From positions 1-64,000 of the forward strand of contig CAZBRS010000031.1 of assembly GCA_964494475.1 (NCBI GenBank): DNA of 64,000 nucleotides. The letters are read 5' to 3'. Made by a program: the position numbers and the translations under genes. This document shows, piece after piece, positions 49,984-59,212 of the stretch. Under the pieces are notes generated by a model that searched no databases, was not told the DNA's origin, and was given only the letters and a program-made list of their open reading frames with translations. Source of the stretch: CAZBRS01 sp964494475 (GTDB taxonomy: Bacteria; Myxococcota_A; UBA9042; CAZBRS01). The number at the start of each line of letters is the position of its first letter. Position 1 is the stretch's first letter.

Positions 49984-52273
49984 ATGCTGCCGACCTTCGC
50001 CAAGCTGCCCGTCCTGGTGTTCGTGACGCTGCTCGTCGTCGCGGGGTGCGGCGCGACCGACGGAGGCGTCGACGCCGACACCGCGCCGCCGACCGACGTG
50101 GTGGACGCCCACGCCCCCGATGGAGCCCCGGACGTCCTGCCCGACCTGGCCGAGCCCGCGGACGTGCCGGCCGACGAGGCCTCGGACGCGGGCCCCGATC
50201 TGCCCGAACCGGCCGACGTGCGGCCCGAGGCCGAGGTCGACGAGGCCGTGGACGCGCCCGACCTGACCGAGCCGCCCATCGACTGCGGTCGCCTGCCCTC
50301 GCCGCCCCTGACGGCCGAGGTGCTGTACGGCTTCGAGTCGTGGGAGGACTTCGCCTTCGACGACGCGGGCAACGTGGTGGGCGCCGGACCCGAGGGCAAC
50401 CTGATGCGCATCACCAAGGACGGGCAGAAGCAGGTGTTCTTTCCCACGATCGGTGACACCGCCGGGGTGGGCTTCCTGCCCGGCGGCGACCTGGTGGTGA
50501 ACATCGTGTCGACCGGTTCGTTGGTGCGCTTGACGCCCGAGGGCGGGTACAGCGTGGTGCTGTCGGGGCTGGCGTACCCCAACGGCCTCGAGGTCGATCT
50601 GGACGGGTTCGTGTACGTCAGCGAGAACTCGGGCGGCCGCGTGCGGCGAATCGACCCCGACAGCGGCGAGTACCAGGTGCTGGCCACGGGGCTGCCGTCG
50701 CCCAACGGCCTGTCCTTCGACGCTCCCTACGGCACGCTGTACGTGGGCAGCTTCGGCGCGGGTACGGTGCACGTGCTGCGGCGGTCCGACGACGGCGGCT
50801 GGTTGAAGCCCGAGCTGTTCGGGCTGACCCCCGGCATCGCCGATCCCTGCGACGGCAAGGCGGCCGGCGACGCGTGCAGCGGCTCGTACGCCACCGACGG
50901 CACGTGCCAGGGCAGCCCGGGCTTCCTGCTCGACTGCCTGGCGGCCGATCCCTGCGGGGGCAAGAACGAAGGCGACGCCTGCGAGACGGCCTCGGGCCCG
51001 GGAGTGTGCGAGGCGGGCGACGCGGGCCTGCTCTGCGTGCCCGTCGACCCCTGCAAGGACAAGGCGCCCGGCGATCCCTGCGTCGCCGACGGCCTGCCCG
51101 GCACGTGCCAGGACGGCGGCGGCGCGCTGGCGTGCATCGCGCTCACCGGCTGCGACGGGCTGGAGGAGGGCGACCTCTGCACCGGTCCTTCGTTCATGCT
51201 GGGCGTGTGCCGGCAGGAGGGCGAGGCCCTGGTGTGCGTCGAGGGGCAGGACGTGGAGTGCGAGGGCCTGGACGCGGGTGACGCCTGCCTGGTGTGGGGC
51301 ACGCCCGGCGTCTGCGAGGTGATCGGCGAGGGGCTGCTGTGCGGCGTGGGCTCGTGCGAGGGCAAGGCGCCCGGCGACGCCTGCGAGGAGTGGGGCCAAC
51401 CCGGCGCGTGCGTGGTGTCGTCCGAGAACCTGGTCTGCCAGCCCGTCAACGAGTGCACCGGCAAGGCGCCCGGCGACGCCTGCGACCTGGGCGGCGCCAC
51501 GGGCACCTGCAAGATCGACGCGCTCGGCACGCTGTACTGTGCCTGGCCCGATCCGTGCGATGGCAAGCAGCCGGGTGACCCTTGCGACAACTGGGGCCAG
51601 CCGGGCGAGTGCCAGGACCAGGGTTGGGGGCTGACGTGCACGGCCAAGCTCGGCTGCGCGGGCTCCCTGCCGGGGGCGGGCTGCCTGGACGACACCTGGA
51701 CGGTGGGCGTGTGCACCGAGGTCGACGGGGTGCTCACCTGCGTGACCGGCGACGCCGCCGGGTGCACGGGCAAGCCCTCGGGGGTCACGTGCGCCGCGGC
51801 CGGCTTCCTGGGAACGTGCCAGCAGAGCAANNNNNNNNNNNNNNNNNNNNNNNNNNNNNNNNNNNNNNNNNNNNNNNNNNNNNNNNNNNNNNNNNNNNNN
51901 NNNNNNNNNNNNNNNNNNNNNNNNNNNNNNCTGCACCCTGAACGGTCAGCAGGGGCGGTGCGTCGAGGACGGTTCGACCCTGACGTGCGAGCTTCCGCTC
52001 CTGTCGCAGGGCGGGCTCGACGGGCTGGGCGTCGACGTGTGCGGCAACGTGTACATCGCCGAGTACGTCATCGGCATCGTGTGGCGCTTCCCGCCCACCG
52101 GCGGGCGGGCCGAGTTCCTGGCCGAGCTCGACTCGGGCTGGATCCCCAATGTCCACTGGGGCTCGGGCCTCGGCGGCTGGGACGAGAACACGCTGTACGT
52201 GGCCGATCGCGACCAGGGCCGCCTCTTCGGGCTCGAGGTCGGCGCGCCCGGCGTGCCCCAGCCCTTCCCGTGA
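49984..52273 (+). CDS. Lipoprotein beta-propeller (SMP-30/NHL-like) with inserted Cys-rich repeats, interrupted by a gap
   Basis: ATG 49984 starts a lipoprotein signal ending LVVAGC (Cys22) and a long acidic stalk to about residue 105. Propeller blades of the SMP-30/gluconolactonase type follow (FAFDDAGNVVGAGPEGNLMR, FLPGGDLVVNIVSTGSLVRL, GLEVDLDGFVYVSENSGG). Within the propeller a large insert of ~12 tandem Cys-rich units (CxGKAPGDACxxxGxPGxC) covers about nt 50845-51950. After the 100-N gap (51831-51930) the propeller resumes: LDGLGVDVCGNVYIAEYVIG and NTLYVADRDQGRLFGLEV. The frame changes across the gap, which has an unknown true length, so the two halves are probably one gene. It may bind or hydrolyse a lactone-type ligand at the surface; unproven. 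Confidence 0.75.
51831..51930. other. 100-N scaffold gap in tandem Cys-rich repeats
   Basis: Unlike the first gap, the flanks are not duplicated. It falls inside a tandem repeat array, so assembly collapse is expected and the true length is unknown. Confidence 0.85.
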
Positions 52274-52363
52274 CCGCGCGGGCTCCCTTCGAAAGTGGAC
52301 GCCCGCCCGGTTCGCGGTAGACTTCCACGCGTATCCATCGACTTGTCACCCTGAGGGGGCGTC

Positions 52364-55300
52364 ATGATCATCCGCGCGTGGCAGGGAGTCGTCCTTGCGC
52401 TGGCCGGCGCGTTCGCGGCGGCCTGCCCATCCGTGCCCGAGGATCCGTGGTCGCCGCAGACCATGCCCATCTTCGACCCGACCGACCCGGCGAACCCGAT
52501 CGTGCCCCAGCCGAACGACCTGATCATGAACCCGCTCACCGGGCTCGTGGCCATCCCGGACGCGGCCCGCACCGACACCGAGCTCGAGTACCTGGCGAGC
52601 TTCATGAACACGCTCGACGGCTTCCCCGTGAACAGCACGCTCTCGTGCCTGTTCACCGCGGCCGACGTCGACGCCGCCACGGTGGGCGACGAGACCGTGC
52701 GCGTCTACGACGTGACCGACGCGGTGGCCGCGGCCCTCGGGGGCGCCGAGCTCGCGGGGCCGGGCGTCGAGCGCCTCGCGGCCGGCTCGTTCACGTTCGT
52801 CGTGGCCGAGACCGGGCACCCCGCCACGGGGCTCCCGGTCACGGGGCTCACGCTCATCCCGAAGCGACCGCTCGACCCGGGGCGGCGCTTCGCCGTGCTC
52901 GTGACCACGGGCGTGAAGACCACCGGCGGCCAGGCCATCGGGGCGAGCTTCCTCGCGAACCTCGTGAAGTCGCGCTCGCCCCTGGTCGACGCCAACGGCC
53001 TGCGCACCGTGCTCCAGAGCAGCCTCACCGACGCCGACGCCGCGCAGCTCGAGCCCGTGCGTGCCCTGAACGACGCGGCGCTCTCGGCCATCGAGGGGCA
53101 GGACGCCGCGCTCACGCGCGACCAGGTGGCGCTGGCCTGGACGTTCCCCACGCACAGCGGGTCGGTCGCCGAGTTCGATCCCCTGAACAACGCGGTGCCC
53201 CAGCCGAACGACATGGTCCGCGGCGCCGACGGCACGCTCGACATCCCCACGGCCGGGTTGCCGGCGGCGCTGACCGAGCTGTACGGCTGGATGAACGAGC
53301 AGGACGGCTTCAGCGTGTCGAGCACCCCCGAGGTGCGCCTGACGCGCAAGGCCCGGGCCGAGACGGTCGTGCTCCCCAGCGACGACGGCCCCGAGGCCAC
53401 CCTGGCCTTCCTCGATGTCTCGGCGCTGCCGCCGGAGAACGTCGAGGCCACCGTCGAGGTCGGCACGACCGGCCTCCTCCGCCTGCACCCCAAGGCCCGC
53501 CTGACCCAGGGGCACACCTACCTGGTGGCGCTCTCGCGCCGCATCGTCACCGAGGAGGGGGGGCGCGACTACCCGCTGCTGCCCTCGCCCGTGCAGGCCT
53601 TCCTGCTGCTCGAGAACCCGCTGATGGAGGAGGGAGAGAACCAGCTGCCGCTCTTCCTCGGCGACGCCGACGCGACGCGGCTCGAGGGCTTCCGTCAGGC
53701 CACGGCCCAGGCGCTGCCGCTGCTGGCGTCGATGGGGATGCCGCGCGGCGACCTGGCCAGCGTGTTCGCCTTCACGACCATGACCACGGCCGAGAACGTC
53801 TACGACCCCAACGCGAACGCCATCCCCTTCCCGAACGATCTCGTGAAGATGGGCGATCAGTTGCTGTTGCCGGTGGCCGAGGACGCCTCGCCGGCCGAGA
53901 AGGAGCTGATCGGCTGGATGAAGACCCTCGACGGCTTCAGCCACGTGCAGCACGGCTACGTCGACTTCACGGCGCCCATCGACGCGGCGACGGCCCCGAA
54001 GGCCTTCGTGTTCGTGAAGATCTCGGGCGAGACGGGCCTGCCCACCAACACGCTGGCCGCGTCGGCGGTCGCGGGCGCGTCGCGCGTCGACATCGTGCCC
54101 ACCGAGGCGCTCGCGCCGGGGACCGCCTACGCCGTGGTGGTCACCCACGACCTGAAGGCGGCCGACGGCTCCGACCTGGTCGAGGCCAACGTCATCCGGC
54201 TGCTGAAGTCCGAGGTCCCGCTCGTCAGCGAGGACGGCAAGAACCAGCTGCCCGGCGTGCTCGACGATTTCAGCGCCAACCTGCTCGAGGGCAACCGCCA
54301 GAAGCTCGCGCCGCTGCTCGACGGGCTGGCCGCGTTCGGCACGCCCCGCGACGAGGTGCTGTCGTTCTGGGTGTTCAGCACGCACACGCGCGGCGAGGCG
54401 CTCTTCGATCCCACCCTCTCGCTCGTGCCGTTCCCCAACGACCTGCTCCTGGCGCGCGACGCCCAATCGCAGGTGGTGGGCGTGAACCTGCCCATCCCCG
54501 CCGACGCCAGCGAGCTCGAGAAGCAGTTCCTGTCGGGGTTGCGCAAGCTCGACGGCTTCTCGGCGCTCGGTGCCTCGACCGCCGCGTTCAGCAAGGAGCT
54601 CGACGGCGCGACGATCGCCACGTTCGCCGCCAGCGGCAGCATCGTGCAGCACCTGGCCGAGTTCGCCGACGTGTCGGTGGCCGTGGCCGACATCACGCCG
54701 GTGGTGAAGAACCCCCAGAGCACCGCGGCCCTCGGCCAGGTGAAGGTGCTCGGCCCCGACCAGGCCCTGCTGGCCGCCGCCGGCAAGCAGTTGGTGGTGG
54801 CGCCGCAGCCCGGCTTCCCGTTCGAGGGCGGGCACACCTACATGGCCGTGGTGCTCGACGGGCTCGACACGACCGACGCCACGGGCATCGAGCCCTCGCC
54901 CATCTTCGTGATGGCGCGCTCGGCCAACCGCCTGGTGAACGACCTGGGCCAGAGCTACGTATCGGCCCTCGACGACGCCACCGCGGCCATGCTCGAGATG
55001 CTGCGCCAGAACTACCAGCCCATGTTCGACGCCCTGGCCGGCGACTTCCTGAAGGTGCCGCGCGAGCGCGTCCGGCTCTTCTGGACGTTCACGGTGCAGG
55101 GCATCACCGAGCCCCTGGTCGCGCTCCGGAGCGCGGCGAAGGACGCGCCCTACGCCGACGGCACGGCGTCCATCACGGGCAACGTGCTGAAGCCGGCGGC
55201 CGCCTTCGGCCAGATCCCCGCGGGCACCGACACGACGCACCTGCGCGCCCTCATCCCCGACGGCTCGTTCGAGGGGCACCTGCTGCTGGGGTCGGCCGAC

Positions 55301-56308
55301 TTCACGAACCCGGCCAAGCCCGCGCTCCAGCCCTTCCAGGCCACCGCCGAAGGGGCCCCGGCGTGGAGCACCGACAAGACCCACCCGCAGTTGCGCGTTC
55401 CGTTCGTGCTGGCCGTCCCGAGCGGTGAGCCGCCGGCCGCCGGCTGGCCGGTGGTCCTGTTCCAGCACGGGATGACCCGCGACAAGAGCGACGTCTGGCT
55501 CCTGGCCGACCGCCTGGCGCAGGCGGGCTTCGCCTCGCTGGCCATCGACGCGGTCTGGCACGGCGGGCGCGCGCTGCCCGGCGTGTCGCCCGACCAGCTG
55601 TACATGTTCCCCGACCCCTTCGTGGCGCGCGACCACTACCGCCAGACCGTGCTCGACCTGTTCGAGGCCGTGCGCCTGCTGCGCAGCGGCACGCTCGAGG
55701 GCTGGCTCCAGACCCACGACCCGGCCAACGCGCTGCCGCTGGACAACCCGAACCTGTTGTCGGGCGACGTGTACTACGTGGGCATGAGCCTGGGCGCCCA
55801 GCTCGGCGCGGCCTTCGCGGCGGTAGAGCAGGACGTGAAGGCCGTGGTGCTGAACGTGCCTGGCGCGCACCTCACGAAGATGCTGGCCGAGAGCCCCGAC
55901 CCGGGCTTCAAGGGCGTGATCGGCACGCTGTTGCAGCAGGCCGGGGTCGCGGCGGGCTCGGCCGCGGCCGCCCAGCTCATCGCCACGCTGCAGTGGGCCC
56001 TCGATCCCTCCGACCCCGTGAACTACCTGGCGCACCTGTGCTCGAAGCCTCTCGACGGCCACGCCAGGCTGCCGGTCTTCGTGCAGCGCGCGTCCGACGA
56101 CGAGTTCATCGTGCCCGCCATCACCGACGAGATCGTGGCCACGCTCGAGAACGACGGCTGCGTGGGACAGATCCAGACCGACACGTACCTCGCCGCGTGC
56201 CACGCCTTCCTGATCGGCTGCGTCGGCGAAGGCGCCCAGACCAAGACCGAGCGCGAACGGGCGGTCCAGGGCATCCTCGACTTCCTCGTCGCCGCGCGTG
56301 CACAGTAA
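52364..56308 (+). CDS. VolA-like lipase lipoprotein with four N-terminal Lipase_bact_N-type repeats
   Basis: 1314 aa with signal VLALAGAFAAAC. The first ~920 residues are four tandem copies of the bacterial virulence-factor-lipase N-terminal domain. Each begins with a PQPNDL or PFPNDL motif (residues ~47, ~279, ~486, ~688) and continues LDGFPVNSTL/LDGFSHVQHG/LDGFSALGAS-type strands. The C-terminal alpha/beta hydrolase has FQHGMTRDKSDVW (oxyanion), nucleophile Ser1142 (GMSLGAQLG), Asp around 1245-1246 (RASDDEFIVP) and His1280 (ACHAFLI). VolA of Vibrio is a surface lipoprotein lysophospholipase coupled to FadL; here the next gene is a FadL-type channel 10 bp downstream. Predicted to hydrolyse lipids at the surface. 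Confidence 0.85.
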   Translation: MIIRAWQGVVLALAGAFAAACPSVPEDPWSPQTMPIFDPTDPANPIVPQPNDLIMNPLTGLVAIPDAARTDTELEYLASFMNTLDGFPVNSTLSCLFTAADVDAATVGDETVRVYDVTDAVAAALGGAELAGPGVERLAAGSFTFVVAETGHPATGLPVTGLTLIPKRPLDPGRRFAVLVTTGVKTTGGQAIGASFLANLVKSRSPLVDANGLRTVLQSSLTDADAAQLEPVRALNDAALSAIEGQDAALTRDQVALAWTFPTHSGSVAEFDPLNNAVPQPNDMVRGADGTLDIPTAGLPAALTELYGWMNEQDGFSVSSTPEVRLTRKARAETVVLPSDDGPEATLAFLDVSALPPENVEATVEVGTTGLLRLHPKARLTQGHTYLVALSRRIVTEEGGRDYPLLPSPVQAFLLLENPLMEEGENQLPLFLGDADATRLEGFRQATAQALPLLASMGMPRGDLASVFAFTTMTTAENVYDPNANAIPFPNDLVKMGDQLLLPVAEDASPAEKELIGWMKTLDGFSHVQHGYVDFTAPIDAATAPKAFVFVKISGETGLPTNTLAASAVAGASRVDIVPTEALAPGTAYAVVVTHDLKAADGSDLVEANVIRLLKSEVPLVSEDGKNQLPGVLDDFSANLLEGNRQKLAPLLDGLAAFGTPRDEVLSFWVFSTHTRGEALFDPTLSLVPFPNDLLLARDAQSQVVGVNLPIPADASELEKQFLSGLRKLDGFSALGASTAAFSKELDGATIATFAASGSIVQHLAEFADVSVAVADITPVVKNPQSTAALGQVKVLGPDQALLAAAGKQLVVAPQPGFPFEGGHTYMAVVLDGLDTTDATGIEPSPIFVMARSANRLVNDLGQSYVSALDDATAAMLEMLRQNYQPMFDALAGDFLKVPRERVRLFWTFTVQGITEPLVALRSAAKDAPYADGTASITGNVLKPAAAFGQIPAGTDTTHLRALIPDGSFEGHLLLGSADFTNPAKPALQPFQATAEGAPAWSTDKTHPQLRVPFVLAVPSGEPPAAGWPVVLFQHGMTRDKSDVWLLADRLAQAGFASLAIDAVWHGGRALPGVSPDQLYMFPDPFVARDHYRQTVLDLFEAVRLLRSGTLEGWLQTHDPANALPLDNPNLLSGDVYYVGMSLGAQLGAAFAAVEQDVKAVVLNVPGAHLTKMLAESPDPGFKGVIGTLLQQAGVAAGSAAAAQLIATLQWALDPSDPVNYLAHLCSKPLDGHARLPVFVQRASDDEFIVPAITDEIVATLENDGCVGQIQTDTYLAACHAFLIGCVGEGAQTKTERERAVQGILDFLVAARAQ

Positions 56309-56318
56309 GGAGGGCCCC

Positions 56319-57596
56319 ATGAAGCGCATCCTCATCGGAACCCTCGCCCTGCTCGCCGCGCAGGTGCTGGTCGTCAAGACGCTCTCGGCCGCCGGCTACG
56401 AGCTCATGGAGCAGTCGGCCGTGGCCCAAAGCCGCAGCCTGGCCGTGACCGCCAGGCTGGCCGATCCCTCGACGCTCTTCTACAACCCCGCCGGCCTCGG
56501 CTTCCTCGACGGCCTGCACGTCTCGGCGGGCACCACCATCCTGCTCACCACCATGCGCTACACCGACCCGACGGGCCTTCGTCCGGGCGCCGACGTCGAG
56601 AAGATGCCGCCGAACACGCCCGCCCACGTCTGGGCGAGCTGGGCCCCCCTGAAGGGGCTGACCGTGGCCGCCGGGCTCACCTACGCCCCCTGGGGCCAGA
56701 AGTTCAAGTGGCCCAAGGGCTTCACGGGCGAGGCGGCGCTCAGCGAGGCCGACCTGCGCATCCCGCTGGTGTTGGCCGGCGCGGCGTGGCGGCCCCTGAA
56801 GTGGCTGAGCGTCGGGGCCTACGTGCAGTACGCGCCCAGCACCATCGACATGAAGCAGCGCTTCGCCGTGGTCGACGACGCGGGCAACCCGCAGACCGTC
56901 ACGGCCGAGATCGCGGGTTCGGGCCACGCGGTGGGCGGCGGCTTCGGCGTTCAGGCGCGGCCCCTCGAGGGGCTGTACCTGGGCGCCAGCTACCGCAGCC
57001 GGCTCACGGCCGACTTCAGCGGGAACGCGCACTTCTCGCTGCCCGCCACCCTCACCGACCGCAGCCTGTTCCACGACCAGGCGTTCACGACCAGCATGAC
57101 CACCCCCGACGTGTTCGGCTTCGGCGTGGGCTACGACATTCTGCCGTGGCTGAACGCCGAGTACGACATGCACCTGACGCTCTGGAGCGTGAACGAGAGC
57201 CTGGACGTGACCTTCCCCGACGACGCGAGCGGCCAGCTCTCGTCGAAGAGCCCGAACGACTGGAAGAACACGCTCACCTACCGCCTGTCGCTCGAGTACA
57301 CGCAGCTCGAGGACCTGGCCATCCGCATGGGCGGAGGCTTCGACGACAACCCCGTGCCCGACAGCACGCTCGGCCCCACGCTGCCCGACTGCGACCGCGT
57401 CTTCGCCGGGCTCGGCGCCCAGTACTGGTTCCGCTCGATCGGCCTGAACGTGGCCCTCGCCTGGCAGGGCACGTACTTCGTGCCGCGCACGGTGACGCCG
57501 GCCGACCAGCCGGGCCTGAAGAACCCGCTGCCGCAGCACTACACGAACTTCGCGCACCTCATCTCGCTGACGCTCGGGTATTCGCTCGACATCTGA
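56319..57596 (+). CDS. FadL/OmpP1-family outer-membrane fatty-acid channel
   Basis: 425 aa starting after AAGGAGG. The signal ends before AAGYELMEQSAVAQS. The hydrophobic-substrate channel signatures are present: SRSLAVTARLADPSTLFYNP (the NPA motif in FYNPAGLGFLDG), a beta-barrel of alternating strands and the C-terminal aromatic end LTLGYSLDI. It should let fatty acids released by the preceding lipase lipoprotein diffuse in. The genes lie 10 bp apart and appear to be one operon. No fadD or other beta-oxidation gene is nearby. Confidence 0.9.
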   Translation: MKRILIGTLALLAAQVLVVKTLSAAGYELMEQSAVAQSRSLAVTARLADPSTLFYNPAGLGFLDGLHVSAGTTILLTTMRYTDPTGLRPGADVEKMPPNTPAHVWASWAPLKGLTVAAGLTYAPWGQKFKWPKGFTGEAALSEADLRIPLVLAGAAWRPLKWLSVGAYVQYAPSTIDMKQRFAVVDDAGNPQTVTAEIAGSGHAVGGGFGVQARPLEGLYLGASYRSRLTADFSGNAHFSLPATLTDRSLFHDQAFTTSMTTPDVFGFGVGYDILPWLNAEYDMHLTLWSVNESLDVTFPDDASGQLSSKSPNDWKNTLTYRLSLEYTQLEDLAIRMGGGFDDNPVPDSTLGPTLPDCDRVFAGLGAQYWFRSIGLNVALAWQGTYFVPRTVTPADQPGLKNPLPQHYTNFAHLISLTLGYSLDI

Positions 57597-57686
57597 CGGC
57601 GCTTGCGCATTCTCCCGTTCTCACCGACACTCGCCCGAAGCGCTCGTCGCGCGGCCCGTTCCATTTTCCTGCACGGGGGTAGCCGT

Positions 57687-58595
57687 ATGGGAGAGCATCG
57701 GGCGGAGACGGGTCGCAGCGGGTGGTCGGCTCGGGCCGCGATCGTCGCGGCGTTCATGAGCCTGGCCGCCGGTGCGCCCGCCTGCTCCGCAGGCAGTTCG
57801 GAGAACGATGTCCTGGATCTGGCCGCCGACCTCGGGGTCGGTGAGGCCGAGGTCGCCACCCCCACCACCGACGACTGCGGCTTCCCGCTGGTCGTGGTGC
57901 CCGACACCTGCACGGGCTGCCACGGGGCGCCGCCCGCCGCGCCGCACGTGCCGAACGCGCGCTGCGAGCGCTGCCACGGCTACGACGTGGGCGTGGTCGA
58001 CGGCCGGATGGCCATCACGCGGCCCGAGCTGCACCAGGACGGCACGGTCGACGTAGCCGTGGGGTGCTCGTCGTGCCACGGCTGGAACCTGGGCGTGTCG
58101 CCGCCCCAGGACCTGCGCGCCAGCTGCGATCCCGCCAGCCGCGGGGTGGGCTCGCACCGGGCCATGCGCGAGGCGCCCCTGCTGGCCCACCGCGTGGGCT
58201 GCCCCAACTGTCACGTGGTGCCCACCGCCGTCGACCAGGCGGGCCACCTCGACGGCGACAACCGGGCCGAGGTCACCTTCGGCCTGCTGGCCGCCGCCGG
58301 CGGCGCCGCGCCGGTCTGGAACGGCACGACGTGCAGCTCGGTCTACTGCCACGGCGCCACGCTGACGGGCGGTGACCACAAGACGCCCACCTGGGGCGAC
58401 GCGTCGGGCCGGGCCGCGGCCTGCGGGGCCTGCCACCGCCTGACGGATCCCTCCGGCGACGCCGAGGCCGACTGCAGCAGCTGCCACCCGACCTCGCTCG
58501 ACGAGGCGCGCGACCTCCTGCCGGCCGGCACCCACCTCAACGGCGTCATCGATCTGGTCGACGGCCTGGCCCCGGCCGAGGGAGGCACCCCATGA
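57687..58595 (+). CDS. Exported multihaem cytochrome, CxxxxCH/CxxCH type
   Basis: 302 aa from ATG 57687; the signal ends near APACSAG (lipoprotein possible). Haem motifs are CTGCH, CERCH, CSSCH, CPNCH, CSSVYCH (CxxxxCH), CGACH and CSSCH, seven in total if the CxxxxCH site is haem-bearing. This mix is a known family (CxxxxCH/CxxCH proteins) in deltaproteobacteria. The stop overlaps the next ATG (ATGA). It is likely the electron acceptor of the flavoprotein encoded two genes downstream. Confidence 0.9.
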   Translation: MGEHRAETGRSGWSARAAIVAAFMSLAAGAPACSAGSSENDVLDLAADLGVGEAEVATPTTDDCGFPLVVVPDTCTGCHGAPPAAPHVPNARCERCHGYDVGVVDGRMAITRPELHQDGTVDVAVGCSSCHGWNLGVSPPQDLRASCDPASRGVGSHRAMREAPLLAHRVGCPNCHVVPTAVDQAGHLDGDNRAEVTFGLLAAAGGAAPVWNGTTCSSVYCHGATLTGGDHKTPTWGDASGRAAACGACHRLTDPSGDAEADCSSCHPTSLDEARDLLPAGTHLNGVIDLVDGLAPAEGGTP

Positions 58596-59212
58596 AGCGG
58601 CGCGACTTCCTGCAGGCATCCACGGTCTCGTTGTTCTCGGCGCTGGTCGGCGGTCCGGCGCTGGCCGCTCTCGGTGGTGCCGCGGGCGCCACGGGAGGTG
58701 GAGCGGGCTCCTCGGCCGGGCACGGAGCCGGGGAGGCCGACGTGGCGCCCCTGGCCGAGATCACGGCGGCCGTCGACGTGCTGGTGCCCGCCGATCCCGA
58801 CGTGCCCGGCGACTTCAAGGGCTCCGACTACGGCGGCGACGCCCAGGTGGCGCGCGTGCTCGGCCAGGCCGGGCAGGCCATGGCCGCCGCGCAGCTGAAC
58901 GCGTTCTCGCAGAAGACGGCCGGCAAGAAGTTCGTCGACGGCAACCCCGCGGAGCAGCTCGAGGCCATCAAGCAGTGGATCCGCGAACGCGACGACCTGG
59001 CCCCTCTGCTCGGGCAGCTGCTCTCGGGCATGGTGGCCGTGGGCGTCATCGGAAGCTACGAGCCCGACGACGCGGCCGCGCGCGAAGAGGTGTTCACGCG
59101 CATGGGCTGGTTCCTTCCCCTCGATCCCTCGGGCTCGGCGCGCATCCCCTCGGAAGGGTATCCCGACGCCGCCAACCTGCCCGCCAGCCTCAAGAAGGGG
59201 GTGCGGCCATGA
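58592..59212 (+). CDS. Tat-exported small subunit of a GMC dehydrogenase (gluconate 2-dehydrogenase subunit 3 family)
   Basis: 206 aa. A twin-arginine motif MKRRDFLQAS opens the protein. The mature domain (PLAEITAAVDVLVPADPDVP, QLNAFSQKTAGKKFVDGN, MGWFLPLDPSGSARIPSEGY) matches the gluconate 2-dehydrogenase subunit 3 family, the small chaperone or anchor of FAD-containing dehydrogenases. Both ends overlap neighbours by four bases (ATGA). It carries the Tat signal that the flavoprotein subunit lacks, so it likely guides the complex across the membrane. Confidence 0.88.
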   Translation: MKRRDFLQASTVSLFSALVGGPALAALGGAAGATGGGAGSSAGHGAGEADVAPLAEITAAVDVLVPADPDVPGDFKGSDYGGDAQVARVLGQAGQAMAAAQLNAFSQKTAGKKFVDGNPAEQLEAIKQWIRERDDLAPLLGQLLSGMVAVGVIGSYEPDDAAAREEVFTRMGWFLPLDPSGSARIPSEGYPDAANLPASLKKGVRP

